In this document: piece by piece, positions 62,151 through 64,000 of the stretch
How the letters are laid out: every line of letters begins with the position of its first letter
Position numbering within the stretch: position 1 is the stretch's first letter
NCBI GenBank assembly: GCA_902791025.1
Contig: CADATZ010000001.1
Location: forward strand, 434,001 to 498,000
Direction: 5' to 3'
Origin: an uncultured Chloroflexota bacterium
GTDB lineage: Bacteria; Chloroflexota; Anaerolineae; Anaerolineales; Anaerolineaceae
DNA: 64,000 nucleotides
Position numbers and translations under genes: made by a program
The notes under the pieces: model-generated
What the model was told of the DNA's origin: nothing
Database searches by the model: none
The model's input: only the letters and a program-made list of their open reading frames with translations

Positions 62151-62771
62151 CTATCTTCTTTCTACCGCTCCAACGGGACAAGCTTCTATGCAGTTTCCGC
62201 AGTGCAGGCAATGCTCCTGTTCAATCACATGGGGTATGCCGTCCGTTTCGATGCAGCTTTGTGGACAGACCGCCGCACAGCTTCCACAGCCGATGCAGGC
62301 ATCCGTAATGAAGTATCCTTCCGGTTTCTGTGCTGCTCCCCCGAAGGTGAAGGAGGCTCGTTCAATCGGCTTTTTCGAGAGATCGAACCATTCGCCGGTG
62401 CCTTCGTAAATCTGGAAAACGGTCAGCGCCTTCATGGAGTACTCCGTCGGATAAATCTCCTTCATGTATGGATTCTTCGCAAACAGCTCCGGTATTTTTT
62501 CATACCCAAGTTCACGCACCCTGCCTCTGATCGACACCGCTACGCTGCTCAAAGTATCCTTGCCTTTCATAGCGGTCAGCGCAAGAAAACCTCTCTTGAT
62601 GAGACGCTCATAAAAGCTCTTGCCCTTTGCCGTCAGAAAATAAAGGCTGTTTTCATCACAGTCCATCATGTCTATTGCAGCTGTTACAGGCAGGCCCTCA
62701 TCATCCACTGTTGCAACAATCGAGGTGTGTATTTCATTTACAACATAAGAAAGATAATCTGCTGTTTTCAA
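62151..62771 (-). CDS. PNPOx-like flavin-fold protein fused to a 2x[4Fe-4S] ferredoxin
   Basis: 206 residues. The N-terminal split-barrel domain (about 1-140) has the pattern of pyridoxamine 5'-phosphate oxidase-like FMN proteins (HTSIVATVDDEGLPVTAAID near 15-34). The C-terminus carries two cluster motifs, CIGCGSCAAVCP near 160-171 and CLHCGNCIEACP near 188-199. It could pass electrons between a flavin and ferredoxin-like carriers. The start is a TTG with a perfect GGAGG 7 bases upstream. First gene of the three-gene unit with macrodomain and SirTM; the Rrf2 gene and a terminator lie just upstream. Confidence 0.85.
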   Translation of the reverse strand: MKTADYLSYVVNEIHTSIVATVDDEGLPVTAAIDMMDCDENSLYFLTAKGKSFYERLIKRGFLALTAMKGKDTLSSVAVSIRGRVRELGYEKIPELFAKNPYMKEIYPTEYSMKALTVFQIYEGTGEWFDLSKKPIERASFTFGGAAQKPEGYFITDACIGCGSCAAVCPQSCIETDGIPHVIEQEHCLHCGNCIEACPVGAVERR

Positions 62772-62786
62772 AATAGTTCCTCCTAC

Positions 62787-62820
62787 AAAAGGCTCCGGAA
62801 GAATACGATCTTCCGGAGCC
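62787..62820 (-). terminator. Terminator/attenuator between the Rrf2 gene and the PNPOx gene
   Basis: Perfect 12-bp stem GGCTCCGGAAGA (62791-62802) with TCTTCCGGAGCC (62809-62820); the minus strand continues with four T residues. It lies 7 bases after the Rrf2 stop and only 20 bases before the next start, so read-through would be needed for one long transcript. Confidence 0.8.
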
Positions 62821-62826
62821 TTGGAA

Positions 62827-63267
62827 TTATTTCTTCTCCGCCAAAAGCTCTGTCATCCCTCTGCGAAGATCGAGGAGTGTATATTTCCGCAGTTCATCCT
62901 CCATCGCGTTTTGAACTGCTTTCAGTTTATTGTCCAGCAATGCATGGATGTTTCTTCCTACCGGACACTCGGGATTGGGACTCTCATGAAAGTGGAACAG
63001 GTCTCCGTTTTCCACTGCACCGATCGCCTCGTAAACATCATAAAAGCTGATTTCCGATAAATCCCTCGTCAGTTCAATGCCGCCCGTGCCTCTTGCAACG
63101 GTGATCAGACCGGCATTTTTAAGCTGTGTAAGTATCTTTCGGATGATAACGGGATTTGTGTTTATCGATCCCGCTAAAAAGTCGCTGGTAACCTTATGCT
63201 CATCCTTGAACACATCCACACAGGCGAAAATGTGCAAAGCAATTGTAAACCTACTTGAAATCTGCAT
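62827..63267 (-). CDS. Rrf2-family transcriptional regulator
   Basis: 146 residues from ATG 63267 (GGAGG 7 bases upstream; in-frame codons further up lack spacing). A winged-helix domain opens with MQISSRFTIALHIFACVDVF, then the recognition helix NTNPVIIRKILTQLKNAGLI near 37-56 and the wing VARGTGGIELTRD near 58-70. The cluster-binding Cys triad of IscR/NsrR is not present; only two Cys remain (near 16 and 101), as in the YwnA-like branch. A redox or small-molecule signal is likely. It probably controls the downstream redox/ADP-ribosylation genes. Confidence 0.88.
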   Translation of the reverse strand: MQISSRFTIALHIFACVDVFKDEHKVTSDFLAGSINTNPVIIRKILTQLKNAGLITVARGTGGIELTRDLSEISFYDVYEAIGAVENGDLFHFHESPNPECPVGRNIHALLDNKLKAVQNAMEDELRKYTLLDLRRGMTELLAEKK

Positions 63268-63280
63268 AATCATTCCTCCA

Positions 63281-63316
63281 TGATAGTACTCTATCACGGA
63301 ATGTTAGTAATTTCAA
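63281..63316 (-). promoter_or_regulatory. Promoter and operator-like dyad of the Rrf2 gene
   Basis: On the minus strand TTGAAA (63311-63316) and TAGAGT (63288-63293) are separated by 17 bases. The -10 region lies inside the inverted repeat TGATAG-N4-CTATCA (63281-63296). Such an overlap fits autorepression by the Rrf2 protein. Confidence 0.6.
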
Positions 63317-63324
63317 TGGTTACA

Positions 63325-64000
63325 TTAAAACTTGCCATTCTCGTTTGCCCATGTCTCCTTGGCTGCAAGCGTCTCCATCACGTCCCAATGCTCTGCGATA
63401 TAGCCATTTTCAACACGGAACAGATCATAATAAGTGGTCGGAACGCCGCCGAAGGAGCCTTCGCTGCAGGCGAGAGCATAGTCGCCGTCGGCAAGAACCA
63501 TATGCGTCTTGTCATAGACCATCGAAATGCCTTGCTCAGCCATGGCTGCAAGCGCAGCACCCAGGCCGGACAGTCCGTCAGCGATGGAAATGTTGTGCTG
63601 GATGTACTTGTCGCCATCGTAGTAGGATGTCAGCTTTTCAGGATGCTCTCCGCGAAGCACGTCGCCCACGAATCCGGCAACGATGCGGCGGGTCTCTTCC
63701 TTATCGACGTCCTTCTTTTCAAGCGTACCGTCGATCTGAGTGTGACCGGAAGGATTGGGAGCGGCGACATTCTGAAGATTGTCCCAATGCTCGTCGATCT
63801 TGCCATCGGCGTTGAAATGGAATACGTCAAACGCTACCTGTTCACCCGCTCCGGCGAAATTGTAGACCGTCTGAAGGAAAACACAATCACCGTCTTCAAA
63901 AATACGGATGTTATTGACCGTCGTCTTTACAGGTGCCTGCTGCAGTCCGGCGACCGCAGCCACAAATGCGTCAGCGCCGGTGCCGAAAGCGAGATTGTGC
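63325..64000 (-). CDS. SnoaL/NTF2-like protein, tandem domain (5' partial)
   Basis: The frame is open to the window edge, so the start lies outside. Two SnoaL-like cone-shaped domains are visible: the end of the first (HNLAFGTGADAFVAAVAGL ... FDVFHFNADGKIDEHWDNLQ) and a complete second one (HNISIADGLSGL, then YYDLFRVENGYIAEHWDVME). The repeated IxEHWDxx motif supports the tandem. Such folds bind small hydrophobic ligands or act as hydrolases or isomerases; the role here is unknown. It lies 58 bases upstream of the Rrf2 gene on the same strand. Confidence 0.8.
   Translation of the reverse strand, partial: HNLAFGTGADAFVAAVAGLQQAPVKTTVNNIRIFEDGDCVFLQTVYNFAGAGEQVAFDVFHFNADGKIDEHWDNLQNVAAPNPSGHTQIDGTLEKKDVDKEETRRIVAGFVGDVLRGEHPEKLTSYYDGDKYIQHNISIADGLSGLGAALAAMAEQGISMVYDKTHMVLADGDYALACSEGSFGGVPTTYYDLFRVENGYIAEHWDVMETLAAKETWANENGKF

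Noticed and set aside
62109-63050. 313-codon open frame on the plus strand
   Set aside because: Lies opposite the PNPOx-ferredoxin and Rrf2 genes, both of which have strong SDs and family motifs.

Overview
The window reads as a single chromosomal contig from a strictly anaerobic, fermentative bacterium of moderate GC. The gene set fits Chloroflexota, class Anaerolineae, better than Firmicutes: a PIN/TRAM-cysS-rlmB run, an adjacent rnc-smc pair, a sortase on a Thr-Pro-Glu linker, a HydABC [FeFe] hydrogenase and a membrane pyrophosphatase. This assignment is inferred from gene content and order, not from a database search. The standard code is used, and most gene starts have a good Shine-Dalgarno (SD) site.

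Layout. 1-12.6 kb is mostly housekeeping: PIN/TRAM protein, cysS, rlmB, L25, then on the minus strand smc, rnc, a YdjM-like membrane protein, an ABC exporter and an UPF0173 hydrolase, then a HAD phosphatase. 12.7-25.4 kb is the first accessory block. It has a HerA-like ATPase, a DarT-like ADP-ribosyltransferase, and a minus-strand run of an adenylate-forming ligase with a phasin/PhaF-like tail, an exported acetolactate decarboxylase, a membrane-anchored esterase-fold protein without its catalytic residues, and an exported RelA/SpoT-like protein. A sensor-fused MscS channel is divergent from this run. 25.8-34.2 kb holds tRNA-Arg and envelope genes (sortase, GT-C-like membrane protein, amidase, AI-2E-type permease, FHA protein with a 17-residue repeat). 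34.3-38.0 kb encodes an MrfA-like helicase carrying an HNH insertion and an MrfB-like exonuclease. 40.1-50.4 kb holds the energy genes: HydABC, flavodoxin, DUF3793, and a K+-independent-type proton pyrophosphatase. 51.9-56.7 kb has xpt and a cobalamin uptake/salvage group (cobT, btuCD, btuF). 58.2-60.1 kb is a decayed muropeptide-recycling cluster. 60.4-64.0 kb is a redox/ADP-ribosylation locus: class M sirtuin, zinc-type macrodomain, flavin-fold/ferredoxin protein, Rrf2 regulator and a SnoaL-like protein cut by the window end.

Cross-cutting signals. A family of palindromic elements of about 65 bp (GGGACTGGCA ... TGCCTGTCCCC) occurs in at least six near-full and five partial copies, all intergenic. 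Two tracts of TTAGG-like short repeats occur at 3.05-3.17 kb and 46.07-46.12 kb. There are three ADP-ribosylation-related proteins (DarT-like, sirtuin, macrodomain), but DarT-like is 45 kb from the others.

Best candidates for something poorly described: (1) the 16.4-22.5 kb run of exported, membrane and catalytically altered enzymes ending in a secreted alarmone-synthetase-like protein; (2) the SirTM / Zn-macrodomain / ferredoxin-PNPOx / Rrf2 locus, which lacks the lipoyl-carrier genes usually linked to SirTM; (3) the MrfA helicase with an inserted HNH domain; (4) the dispersed palindrome family.
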